The position numbers and the translations under genes were made by a program. From NCBI RefSeq assembly GCF_003614435.1, contig NZ_CP025546.1:4216001-4280000 (forward strand): a stretch of 64,000 bases of DNA, given 5' to 3'. Below the pieces are notes generated by a model. It was given only the letters and a program-made list of their open reading frames with translations. It was not told the origin of the DNA and searched no databases. Below, piece after piece: positions 20,202 through 27,795 of this stretch. Each line of letters starts with the position of its first letter. Position 1 is the first letter of the stretch. The DNA comes from Mycobacterium paragordonae (GTDB taxonomy: Bacteria > Actinomycetota > Actinomycetes > Mycobacteriales > Mycobacteriaceae).

Positions 20202-21871
20202 GTCGTCCCTGGCTTCTTGACGAGTTCGAACCCTTTGTAGCCGGCCTCAGCAACCTCTGCGCAGATTTGGTTGTACGTGGCGAAGCCGCCGATGAACAAC
20301 ATGAAGCCCCTTGGCTTTCCAGGCACATTGGCCCCCATGTACCAGGAGTTCGCCTTGGTGAACAGCGTCGCCTCGGCCAGTCGCGCGCATTCGGCGCCCC
20401 AGCTGTCGACCGCTTCGGCGCCGGCTTCGATTGCGGCATAACCGCGAGCGTCCAGGTATTCGATGGCATCGGCGATCCAATTCACCTGCGCCTCGGCGTG
20501 TAACACCATGTTGGCCAGGACGGCCGGTGCCCCGGGGCCCGAGATCACGAACAGGTTGGGGAAGCCGTCGATGCCCAGGCCGAGATAACTGCGCGGCCCG
20601 TGCGCCCACCGGTCGCGCAACGTAGCGCCGTCCCGCCCGACGATGTCGATCTTGGCCAGCGCTCCGGTGAGTGCGTCGAAACCGGTTGCGAGAACGATCA
20701 TGTCGAGGTCGTAATGCTGGTCGGTGGTGTTGATACCGCTGCTGTCCACCGATTCGATCGGGGTGGCCCGCACGCTGACCAGCGTGACGTTGGGTTGGTT
20801 GAAGGTCTGAAAGTAGTTGCTGTCGGTGCATATTCGCTTGGTCCCGATCGGGTGGTCGGTCGGGATCAGCAGGTCGGCAACGGCCGGGTCCTCGATAACC
20901 GCGCGGACCTTCTCCTCGTAGAACTCGCGGGCCGCTTCGTTGGCGGCCGGATCGGTCGTCTGGTCGGGAAAGGTCTTGGAGTACAGCACTCCGCCCAACT
21001 GCCAACGCTTCTCGAAGGCCGCGCGCCGCTCTTCCGCGCTGAAATGCATGGCTGGTTTGGTCGCCGTGATGTGCGGTGATCCCCCGCCGCTGCGCCACGA
21101 CAGCCGGCGCCGTTCCGCATAACCGCTCTTGATCTCGTCGAGTTCCTGAGGGGACAGCGGTTTGTTGCCGGCCGGGACGCTGAAATTCGGGGTGCGCTGA
21201 AAGACGGTCAGTTGCGCGGCCTGCTCGGCGATGAGCGGAATCGATTGGATGCCTGAGGATCCGGTGCCGATGACGGCCACCCGCTTACCGGTGAAGTCGA
21301 CGGGTTCGTGCGGCCAGTGCGCGGTGTGGTAAATCTCGCCTGCGAAGGTGTCCAGTCCGGGGAACTGGGGCGTCATGGCGTCCGACAGCGGGCCGGTCGC
21401 CATCAGCACGTAGCGCGCCGTGAGCCGTTGCCCGGTGTCGGTGGCGATTGTCCAGTGCAGCGCGTCCTCGTCGAAAACGGCCGAGCTGACCCGGGTGTTG
21501 AGCTCGATGTCGCGGCGCAGGTCGAGTTTGTCGGCGACCCAGTTCAGGTAGCGCAGGATCTCCGGCTGCGTCGCGTACTTCTCGGTCCAGTCCCACTCCT
21601 GCTGCAGCTCCTCGGAGAACGAGTAGCAGTAGTCGACGCTCTCGACGTCACAACGGGCGCCTGGGTAGCGGTTGTAGTACCAGGTGCCGCCGAGCTCGGG
21701 GGCGGCCTCGAGCACCCGGACCTGCAGGCCCTGGGCGCGCAGCTTGTGCAGGGCGTACAGGCCGGCGAAGCCGGCACCCACCACCACCACCACGTCTGAA
21801 GGTTGCTCACCATTCACAAGGACCCACGGTAGGGCGTCGCGGCCGTCTGCCGATAGCAGGTTCCCGGTCAT
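20198..21871 (-). CDS. Type I Baeyer-Villiger (flavin) monooxygenase
   Basis: This 557-residue protein has two dinucleotide-binding motifs (FAD: VVVVGAGFAGLYALHKL; NADPH: AVIGTGSSGIQSI). Between them lies the Baeyer-Villiger fingerprint FAGEIYHTAHWP (consensus FxGxxxHxxxW). It is expected to insert oxygen beside a ketone to form an ester or lactone. The start is uncertain: ATG at 21871 has no clear ribosome binding site, and a GTG at 21817 directly before the FAD motif is an alternative. It forms an operon with the SDR and SnoaL-like genes and is divergent from the HsaA-like gene. Confidence 0.88.
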   Translation of the reverse strand: MTGNLLSADGRDALPWVLVNGEQPSDVVVVVGAGFAGLYALHKLRAQGLQVRVLEAAPELGGTWYYNRYPGARCDVESVDYCYSFSEELQQEWDWTEKYATQPEILRYLNWVADKLDLRRDIELNTRVSSAVFDEDALHWTIATDTGQRLTARYVLMATGPLSDAMTPQFPGLDTFAGEIYHTAHWPHEPVDFTGKRVAVIGTGSSGIQSIPLIAEQAAQLTVFQRTPNFSVPAGNKPLSPQELDEIKSGYAERRRLSWRSGGGSPHITATKPAMHFSAEERRAAFEKRWQLGGVLYSKTFPDQTTDPAANEAAREFYEEKVRAVIEDPAVADLLIPTDHPIGTKRICTDSNYFQTFNQPNVTLVSVRATPIESVDSSGINTTDQHYDLDMIVLATGFDALTGALAKIDIVGRDGATLRDRWAHGPRSYLGLGIDGFPNLFVISGPGAPAVLANMVLHAEAQVNWIADAIEYLDARGYAAIEAGAEAVDSWGAECARLAEATLFTKANSWYMGANVPGKPRGFMLFIGGFATYNQICAEVAEAGYKGFELVKKPGTT

Positions 21872-21946
21872 CGGGCCGTGGGGGCGATTTTGAGCTCCGA
21901 CTGCGGTAGACCAGAAGACAGCCCCAGACAACGTTAGGACGACAGC

Positions 21947-23131
21947 ATGAGCGAGCGGGTACTCGACCGAGTCGTGGAGATGGCGGACCAACTGCGCGAG
22001 CAAGCGCCGGAAGCGGAGCGCATCGGCCGGCTCACCGACGACACGGTAAAGATGATGAAGGCGGCCGGGTTGATCCGGCTGCTGCAGACCAAGCAGTACC
22101 AGGGTTTCGAGGTACACCCGCGGGAGTTCGCCGAGACGACAATGGCGACGGCAGCCCTGGATCCCGCCGCGGGCTGGATCGTCGGCGTGGTAGGCGTGCA
22201 CCCGTACCAGCTGGCGTATGCGGACCCGAAGGTCGCCGCCGAGATCTGGGCGGACGACGTCGACACCTGGATGGCCTCGCCGTATGCGCCGCAGGGTGTG
22301 GCCCGGCCCGTAGAGGGTGGGTATGTCTTCAACGGGCGCTGGCAGTTCAGCTCGGGCACCGACCACTGCGACTGGATCATCCTGGGCGCGATGCTCGGTG
22401 ACGACAAAGGCATCCCGCTGATGCCGCCCCGGATGCTGCACATGATCCTGCCGCGCAAGGACTACGAGATCGTCGACGATTCGTGGAACGTGGTGGGGCT
22501 GCGCGGCACCGGCTCCAAGGACGTCATCGTCAAGGACGCTTTCGTGCCCAGCTACCGGACCATGGACGCGACGAAGGTGATGGACGGCACCGCCCAGCGC
22601 GAGGCCGGGATGACCGAGCCGCTGTACCTGATGCCGTGGTCGACGATGTTTCCGCTGGGCATCTCGGCGGCGACGATCGGCATCGCCGAGGGCGCGCTGG
22701 CCGCACACCTGGACTACCAGCGTGAGCGCGTCGGGGCCACCGGGACCGCAATCAAGGACGACCCGTACGTCATGTACGCGATCGGCGAAGCCGCCGCCGA
22801 CATCAACGCCGCCCGCCAGGAGTTACTGGCCAACGCCGACCGCATCTACGACATGGTCGCCGCCGGGAAAGAGGTGTCGTTCGCCGACCGCGCTGCCGGG
22901 CGGCGCACTCAGGTGCGGGCGGTGTGGCGCGCGGTCTCGGCGGTCGACGAGATCTTCGCCCGCTCCGGGGGCAACGCCTCGCGGATGGACAAGCCACTGC
23001 AGCGTTACTGGCGCGACGTGCATGTCGGACAGATGCACGCCATCCACGTGCCCGGCTCCACCTACCACGCCGCCGCGCTGAGCTCGTTCGGCGCCGAGCC
23101 TCCGATGGGTCCACTGCGCGCCTTGATCTAG
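21947..23131 (+). CDS. HsaA-like flavin-dependent hydroxylase (acyl-CoA dehydrogenase fold)
   Basis: This 394-residue protein has the class D flavoprotein hydroxylase fold related to acyl-CoA dehydrogenases. Its length equals that of HsaA, the hydroxylase that acts on 3-HSA during cholesterol degradation. Visible segments are AGLIRLLQTKQYQGFE, NGRWQFSSGTDHCDWIILGA, WNVVGLRGTGSKDV and the C-terminal HVPGSTYHAAALSSFG. It needs reduced flavin from a separate reductase (HsaB type), but none is in the window. It is followed after 9 bp by an extradiol dioxygenase, so hydroxylation and ring cleavage are coupled in one operon. It could be HsaA itself or a paralogue for a related phenol. Confidence 0.82.
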   Translation: MSERVLDRVVEMADQLREQAPEAERIGRLTDDTVKMMKAAGLIRLLQTKQYQGFEVHPREFAETTMATAALDPAAGWIVGVVGVHPYQLAYADPKVAAEIWADDVDTWMASPYAPQGVARPVEGGYVFNGRWQFSSGTDHCDWIILGAMLGDDKGIPLMPPRMLHMILPRKDYEIVDDSWNVVGLRGTGSKDVIVKDAFVPSYRTMDATKVMDGTAQREAGMTEPLYLMPWSTMFPLGISAATIGIAEGALAAHLDYQRERVGATGTAIKDDPYVMYAIGEAAADINAARQELLANADRIYDMVAAGKEVSFADRAAGRRTQVRAVWRAVSAVDEIFARSGGNASRMDKPLQRYWRDVHVGQMHAIHVPGSTYHAAALSSFGAEPPMGPLRALI

Positions 23132-23140
23132 GAGTGGCTG

Positions 23141-24043
23141 GTGTTCAAAAGCCTTGGCTACATTACTATTTCGACCGACGAAATCGAGCGCTGGCGGCAT
23201 TTCGCGTTCGGTGTGCTGGGTTTCGCGGAGGGCTCCGGCCCGGATCCCTCCGCGCTGTACCTGCGCATGGACGAACGCGCGGCCCGGATCGTCCTGGTGC
23301 CCGGCGACAGCGAACGGGTACTGGCCGTCGGCTGGGAGGTCCGCGACGGCCCGGCGCTGCGGCGGCTGAAGTCAGTCCTGGACGGCGCCGGGATCGCATT
23401 CAAGGAACTGTCCGCGCGAGAGGCCGATGCCCGCCGCGTCGAAGAAGTCATCACCTTCGAGGACCCGGCCGGCATCACCCTCGAGGTGTTCCACGGTGCG
23501 GTGCTGGACCACAGCCCGGTGGTCACACCGTTCGGCGCCCGGTTCGTAACAGGCGATCAGGGACTGGGCCACGTGGTGCTGCCCGCCACCGACCCGGGCG
23601 GGCTCTTCGATTTCTACACCGAAATACTGGGCTTCCGGTCCCGCGGGGCGTTCCGGATACCGACGCCGCCGGAGTTCGGCCCGATCCGGGTGCGCTTCCT
23701 GGGCATCAACGCACGCCATCACAGCCTGGCGATCGCTCCGGCCATGCACCAGCGCGACCCCGGCGTCGTGCACATCATGGTGGAGGTGGACACCCTCGAC
23801 GCCGTCGGGCAGGCGCTGGACCGGGTCAACGCCGAGGGCATTCAGGTGTCATCAACCCTTGGCCGTCATACCAACGACAAGATGGTCTCGTTCTACGTCC
23901 GTGCGCCCGGCGACTGGGACATCGAATTCGGCACCGACGGCATGCGGGTGGACGAAAACTCCTACACCGCAGAGGAAATCACCGCAGACAGTTACTGGGG
24001 CCACCAGTGGGTCGACGAGTTGCCCGCGGCCATGCGCCCCTGA
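23141..24043 (+). CDS. Extradiol ring-cleavage dioxygenase, VOC family (HsaC/BphC-like)
   Basis: This 300-residue type I extradiol dioxygenase has two tandem VOC modules. In the C-terminal module the predicted Fe(II) ligands are His in GLGHVVLP, His in ARHHSLAIAP and Glu in DIEFGTDG. It opens a catechol ring adjacent to the hydroxyls, after the HsaA-like hydroxylase. The GTG start at 23141 has a TAGGAG ribosome binding site shared with the upstream stop. Products would go to a meta-cleavage hydrolase like the frameshifted gene at 18066. The substrate could be a steroid-derived or other catechol. Confidence 0.87.
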   Translation: MFKSLGYITISTDEIERWRHFAFGVLGFAEGSGPDPSALYLRMDERAARIVLVPGDSERVLAVGWEVRDGPALRRLKSVLDGAGIAFKELSAREADARRVEEVITFEDPAGITLEVFHGAVLDHSPVVTPFGARFVTGDQGLGHVVLPATDPGGLFDFYTEILGFRSRGAFRIPTPPEFGPIRVRFLGINARHHSLAIAPAMHQRDPGVVHIMVEVDTLDAVGQALDRVNAEGIQVSSTLGRHTNDKMVSFYVRAPGDWDIEFGTDGMRVDENSYTAEEITADSYWGHQWVDELPAAMRP

Positions 24044-24054
24044 GTTTTCTTGCG

Positions 24055-24112
24055 CGAGCAGACGCGAAATCGCACCTATCCGGGAGGAAATGTGCGATTT
24101 CGCGTCTGCTCG
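24055..24112. terminator. Long perfect hairpin downstream of the ring-cleavage dioxygenase
   Basis: Arms at 24055-24075 and 24092-24112 are 21-bp perfect inverted repeats (left arm begins CGAGCAGACGCG) around a 16-nt loop. It lies 12 bp after the dioxygenase stop. The position suits a terminator, but there is no T tract; such a long perfect palindrome could also be a dispersed repeat element. Confidence 0.75.
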
Positions 24113-24155
24113 ACGCAGCACGGTGAGTGACACGGACCACATAGATGTGATACAA

Positions 24156-24186
24156 GTAGGCATATTCCTAATAGGAATATGCCTAC
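24156..24186. promoter_or_regulatory. 31-bp perfect palindrome, probable IclR operator
   Basis: Arms GTAGGCATATTCCTA (24156-24170) and TAGGAATATGCCTAC (24172-24186) flank a single A. The site ends 15 bp before the IclR-family regulator ATG and is AT-rich within GC-rich DNA. The position suggests autoregulation and control of the esterase operon. Assignment to this regulator is inference. Confidence 0.75.
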
Positions 24187-24201
24187 GTTCGGGAGGATCC
24201 C

Positions 24202-25002
24202 ATGTCAGCGAGTGTCGAGTCCGCAACCCCCAGCGCAGTCATCGACCGCATCTCTCTCGTCCTCGATGCGTTCGACGGACCTGGACGCCTCACGCTCGCG
24301 CAGATTGTGCGGCGCACCGGGCTGCCCCGGTCATCGGCGCACCGGATGCTGGAGCGGCTGGTGCAACTGCGGTGGCTGCGCCGCAGCGGACGCGACTACG
24401 AGCTCGGCATGCGCCTGGTCGAACTCGGATCACTGGCCGTCCACCAGGACCGCCTGGTACGCGCGGCGAAACCGCTCTTGGACGAATTGCACCGTGCCAC
24501 TGGACTCGTCGTGCACCTTGCGGTGCTGGACGGCACCGACGTCGTCTATCTGGACAAGATCGGCGACCGCATCTGCAACGGACTTCCCACCCGCGTCGGA
24601 GGCCGCCAGCCCGCACACTGCACCGCGGTCGGCAAGGCCATGCTGGCGTACTGCGACGACGCTTCGCAGGTCGATCTGCGCGTCGGTAGGACCAAATACT
24701 CGATCTCCACCGGTTCGCAGTTGGCCGCCGAACTGGCCAAGGTCCGAGCCCACGGCGTCGCCTTCGAACGCGAGGAATCGCTGCTTGGATTCGGTTGTGT
24801 CGCAGCGCCTATCGGCCAGATCGGCGAGGCCGTCGCCGCGGTCTCGGTCTGCGGTCCGATGAATCGCATGCGGTTCGACCAGAGACTGACGGCGCCGGTA
24901 CGTATGACCGCGATGGGCATCTGGCGGTGCGTCGAGGGCGATTCCGTGGCGCCGACGTTGCAGCCGTTGCGTCCGCTGCGCCCGGCACTGCAGTACGCGT
25001 GA
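24202..25002 (+). CDS. IclR-family transcriptional regulator
   Basis: This 266-residue regulator has an N-terminal winged helix-turn-helix (about 12-72: IDRISLVLDAFDG, LTLAQIVRRTGLPRSSAHRML) and a C-terminal effector-binding IclR domain with the HCTAVGKAMLAY segment and FGCVAAPIG. IclR proteins usually bind small aromatic or organic acid ligands. ATG at 24202 is preceded by GGGAGGATCCC. A perfect 31-bp palindrome lies just upstream. The downstream esterase GTG overlaps its stop, so it leads a four-gene operon with the esterase and two small barrel proteins. Confidence 0.9.
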   Translation: MSASVESATPSAVIDRISLVLDAFDGPGRLTLAQIVRRTGLPRSSAHRMLERLVQLRWLRRSGRDYELGMRLVELGSLAVHQDRLVRAAKPLLDELHRATGLVVHLAVLDGTDVVYLDKIGDRICNGLPTRVGGRQPAHCTAVGKAMLAYCDDASQVDLRVGRTKYSISTGSQLAAELAKVRAHGVAFEREESLLGFGCVAAPIGQIGEAVAAVSVCGPMNRMRFDQRLTAPVRMTAMGIWRCVEGDSVAPTLQPLRPLRPALQYA

Positions 25003-25922
25003 AGCTCGACCCTCAGATCGCTGGGATGATCGCAGAGTTGGACAGCGGCTTCCCGCCGGTGCACACCATGACCGGCGCGCAGGCGCGGGCGATCATCCGC
25101 TCGCGACTGGTGGTGCCGGATGAGCCGGAGCCGATCGCCGAAATCCTGGATGAGTTGGTTCCCGGACCCGGTGGCGATATTCCGGTCCGGATCTACCGCC
25201 CTGCCGGCGACGAGCTGCCCGTCCTGATCTACGCCCACGGCGGCGGGTTCGTGTTCTGCGATCTGGACAGCCACGACGGCTTGTGCCGCAGCATCGCGAA
25301 TTCGACTCCGGCCGTGGTTGTTTCGGTCGGTTATCGGCTAGCGCCGGAGCATCCGTGGCCGGCGGCGGCTGAGGATGTGTATACGGTTGCCGATTTGGCG
25401 GCAAACGGGATGTTTGGCGGAGACCGCGGCCGGCTCGTGGTCGGAGGAGACAGCGCGGGTGGGAACCTCGCCGCGGTGACCGCACTGATGTCACGCGATC
25501 GTGGCGGCCCAGAGCTGGCGGCGCAGTTGCTGATTTACCCGGTGATTGCGGCCGACTTCACCACGGAGTCTTATCGCCTGTTCGGCCATGGCTACTACAA
25601 CCCCAAGCCGGCGATGCAGTGGTATTGGGATCAATACGTTCCCTCGCCCGCCGACCGCACGCACCCGTACGCCGGACCCCTGCACGCCGATTTGCGCGGG
25701 TTGCCGCCTGTCGTCATGGTCGTCGCGGGCCACGATCCGTTTCGCGACGAGGCGCTCGCCTACGCCTCCGCCCTGCGTTCAGCCGCAGTTCCCGTGACGC
25801 TGCTTCAATTCGACGGCGGCATACACGGTTTCATGAGCATGCCAACACTCGACATTGCTCGGGATGCACGACGGCGGGTGGGCGTGCTGCTCCGCTCGGT
25901 CCTCGGGTCGGCCGATGGCTGA
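24999..25922 (+). CDS. HSL-family alpha/beta hydrolase (esterase)
   Basis: This 307-residue carboxylesterase of the hormone-sensitive lipase family has the oxyanion motif YAHGGGFVF, the nucleophile elbow GGDSAGGNLA, the catalytic Asp in GHDPFRDEA and the His in GGIHGFMSMP. The GTG start at 24999 overlaps the IclR stop (GTGA); a longer in-frame ORF upstream lies inside the regulator and is rejected. It could hydrolyse the ester or lactone made by one of the Baeyer-Villiger enzymes. Physiological substrate is unknown. Confidence 0.9.
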   Translation: MKLDPQIAGMIAELDSGFPPVHTMTGAQARAIIRSRLVVPDEPEPIAEILDELVPGPGGDIPVRIYRPAGDELPVLIYAHGGGFVFCDLDSHDGLCRSIANSTPAVVVSVGYRLAPEHPWPAAAEDVYTVADLAANGMFGGDRGRLVVGGDSAGGNLAAVTALMSRDRGGPELAAQLLIYPVIAADFTTESYRLFGHGYYNPKPAMQWYWDQYVPSPADRTHPYAGPLHADLRGLPPVVMVVAGHDPFRDEALAYASALRSAAVPVTLLQFDGGIHGFMSMPTLDIARDARRRVGVLLRSVLGSADG

Positions 25923-26262
25923 CGCTCAGGTCTTTGTCATTGATCGCGTGGTGACCCGGCCGGGTTGTGCGCGCAGATTCGTCGAGACCTATCTCGCCGA
26001 CTATGCACCGGGTGCACGGAAGCGCGGCATGACACTGCGTGACGTTCTGGTGAGTCCACCGATTTGGTTGGACGACGAAGTCAACACCATCTCGATCACC
26101 TGGACGCTGCCCAGCGTGACCGCCTGGTGGCACATGACGTGGCAGGGCCGCACGGATGCCAGTTTGGCCGAATGGTGGTCGGCTATCGGCGAGCTGATAG
26201 TGGAACGGTCACGCTCATTCGCCGCAGCCGCAGATGACGTGGACGGTCTGTGCGATGTATAG
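25915..26262 (+). CDS. Small hypothetical protein, possible dimeric alpha/beta-barrel
   Basis: This 115-residue protein begins MADAQVFVIDRVVTRPGCARRFVETYLADYAPGA and contains several Trp residues (WTLPSVTAWWHMTWQGR). I do not recognise a named family. The pattern of an N-terminal strand followed by a helix and TIS-type strands resembles ferredoxin-like dimeric barrels (EthD/NIPSNAP type). The ATG overlaps the esterase stop by 8 bp and its own end overlaps the next gene, so it is part of the IclR-esterase operon. A role as a small isomerase or accessory protein is inference. Confidence 0.7.
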   Translation: MADAQVFVIDRVVTRPGCARRFVETYLADYAPGARKRGMTLRDVLVSPPIWLDDEVNTISITWTLPSVTAWWHMTWQGRTDASLAEWWSAIGELIVERSRSFAAAADDVDGLCDV

Positions 26263-26911
26263 CGTCATCAGGTTGCTTGACGTGCAAGAACCCGACCGCG
26301 ACCGGATCATCGGCGACCTGCGTGTCGTCGCGGCCCGCATGCCCTACTCAATCGTGCAGCCGACCATGGCGGGTTCACGTAACGGCGGCGACATTCTCGT
26401 TCATCTGCGTTTCGCCTCGGAAGATGAATGGCGTTTCTCGGAAACAGAATTCGCCGCTGTCCTCGCTGACGCCGCGGTGACACGAATCAATGGCGCCAAC
26501 TATCCGGGCAGCCCGGTTCGCACCCGGACGACCATCGGCACGGTCTACCGCACCCTGCTGCTGCGCGTCTCTCCCGACACCGCAACCAGGACGATCTCGC
26601 GCTTCGAAGAGGAACTCCGATCGATGCCGCGCTATGTGCAGACGATCACCGCTTGGCAACTGAGTCGCGTCGACTCGGCGGTGGGGATGTCGCCGTGGAC
26701 CCATGTGTTCGAGCAGACGTTCACCTGTGTCGATGGGCTCACGGGCCCGTATCTGATGCACCCCATCCATTGGGCCGTCGTGGACCGCTGGTTCGATCCC
26801 GAATGCCCGGACGTGATTGTCCGCGATCGGATATGCCACAGCTTCTGCGCGCTGCCCGAGACTGCCAACTGGGATGATCTCCCGTCGTCTCAGCAACGGG
26901 CAAACGGCTAG
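26255..26911 (+). CDS. Dabb (stress-responsive A/B barrel) domain protein
   Basis: This is a 218-residue protein, or 225 residues if the ATG at 26234 is used. Two ferredoxin-like halves are visible. The C-terminal half resembles a Dabb domain: VYRTLLLRVSPDTATRTISRFEEELRSMP, then a WTHVFEQTFTCVDGLTGPYLMHPIHWAVVDRWF segment with the conserved Y-x-x-HP-x-H pattern. Dabb proteins include small cyclases and isomerases. It ends 4 bp inside the convergent SDR stop region. It is the last gene of the operon starting with IclR. Function is unknown. Confidence 0.72.
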   Translation: MYSVIRLLDVQEPDRDRIIGDLRVVAARMPYSIVQPTMAGSRNGGDILVHLRFASEDEWRFSETEFAAVLADAAVTRINGANYPGSPVRTRTTIGTVYRTLLLRVSPDTATRTISRFEEELRSMPRYVQTITAWQLSRVDSAVGMSPWTHVFEQTFTCVDGLTGPYLMHPIHWAVVDRWFDPECPDVIVRDRICHSFCALPETANWDDLPSSQQRANG

Positions 26912-27795
26912 AGACCAGCGGGCCGGATGTTCGGGTTCGCGGTGTCCGGCGGTGCCAGCGGCGGCAGTAACGAGGTCCCGTCCAGGCTGCGCACTGGCAA
27001 GCCTTGCGTCCAGGGATAGTGCAGGCTGAACGCCACCAACCCGGTGCACTCCGCCGCGGGCCGATGACACATGGCGAGCACGGTCTCGGCCAGGTACTCG
27101 ACCGGCTCGGTCGGAAATGAATCTGGAATGAGTTGGGCGGCACCGGGTGTGCGCACAGCAGTGGACGGACCGACACAGTTGACCGCGATGTTGGAGTCCA
27201 CTAGTTCGGCGGCCACGCCCTGGGTGAAGCGGTGCAGCGCAGCCTTGCAGGATGCGTAGATAACGTCGCCGGCTGTCTTGTTGTAATCCCGGTACGGCCG
27301 CACCGGCGCCAGACCGGTGACCGAGCCGATGTTGACGATCCAGCCGCCACCCTGCTTGTGCATATGCGGGATAACGGCTTTCGTCAGTGCGAACGGTATT
27401 CGCAGGTAGTGGTCGATGGTCCTTTCGAAGGTCTCCGGGGACATCTGCTCGACCATGGCATAGTCGGCAAAACCGGCATTGTTGACCAGGATGTCCACTT
27501 TGCCCGTGCGGCCGATCACCTCGTTGATCAGTTGCTCGCGCTGTGCAGCGATTTCCAGGTCTGCCGGTACCGCGATCGCCCGTCCGCCAGCGGCCTCTAT
27601 CAGAGTGACGGTTTCGTCGATCGTGCCCGGCAACACCGCGGCTACGCGGTCCCGGACCGACGGTGAGGGCTGATGTGAACGGGCCGTCACCACCACGGTG
27701 GCACCCTCGGCGGCGAGTCGGCGGCCGATCGCCCGCCCGATACCGCGGCTGCTACCGGTCACCAAAGCCGTTCTTCCCGCAAGCAACCCGGTCAT
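26908..27795 (-). CDS. Short-chain dehydrogenase/reductase
   Basis: This 295-residue classical SDR has the cofactor motif TGSSRGIGRAIG, the NNAG motif (VDILVNNAGFADYA) and the catalytic triad in NIGSVTG...VIYASCKAAL. Between them is a ~10-residue insertion (APVRPYRDYNKTAGD). It starts in the stop of the second Baeyer-Villiger gene (ATGA), repeating the monooxygenase-SDR pairing seen at 19410-21871. It probably oxidises an alcohol to the ketone substrate of the monooxygenase. Confidence 0.88.
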   Translation of the reverse strand: MTGLLAGRTALVTGSSRGIGRAIGRRLAAEGATVVVTARSHQPSPSVRDRVAAVLPGTIDETVTLIEAAGGRAIAVPADLEIAAQREQLINEVIGRTGKVDILVNNAGFADYAMVEQMSPETFERTIDHYLRIPFALTKAVIPHMHKQGGGWIVNIGSVTGLAPVRPYRDYNKTAGDVIYASCKAALHRFTQGVAAELVDSNIAVNCVGPSTAVRTPGAAQLIPDSFPTEPVEYLAETVLAMCHRPAAECTGLVAFSLHYPWTQGLPVRSLDGTSLLPPLAPPDTANPNIRPAGL

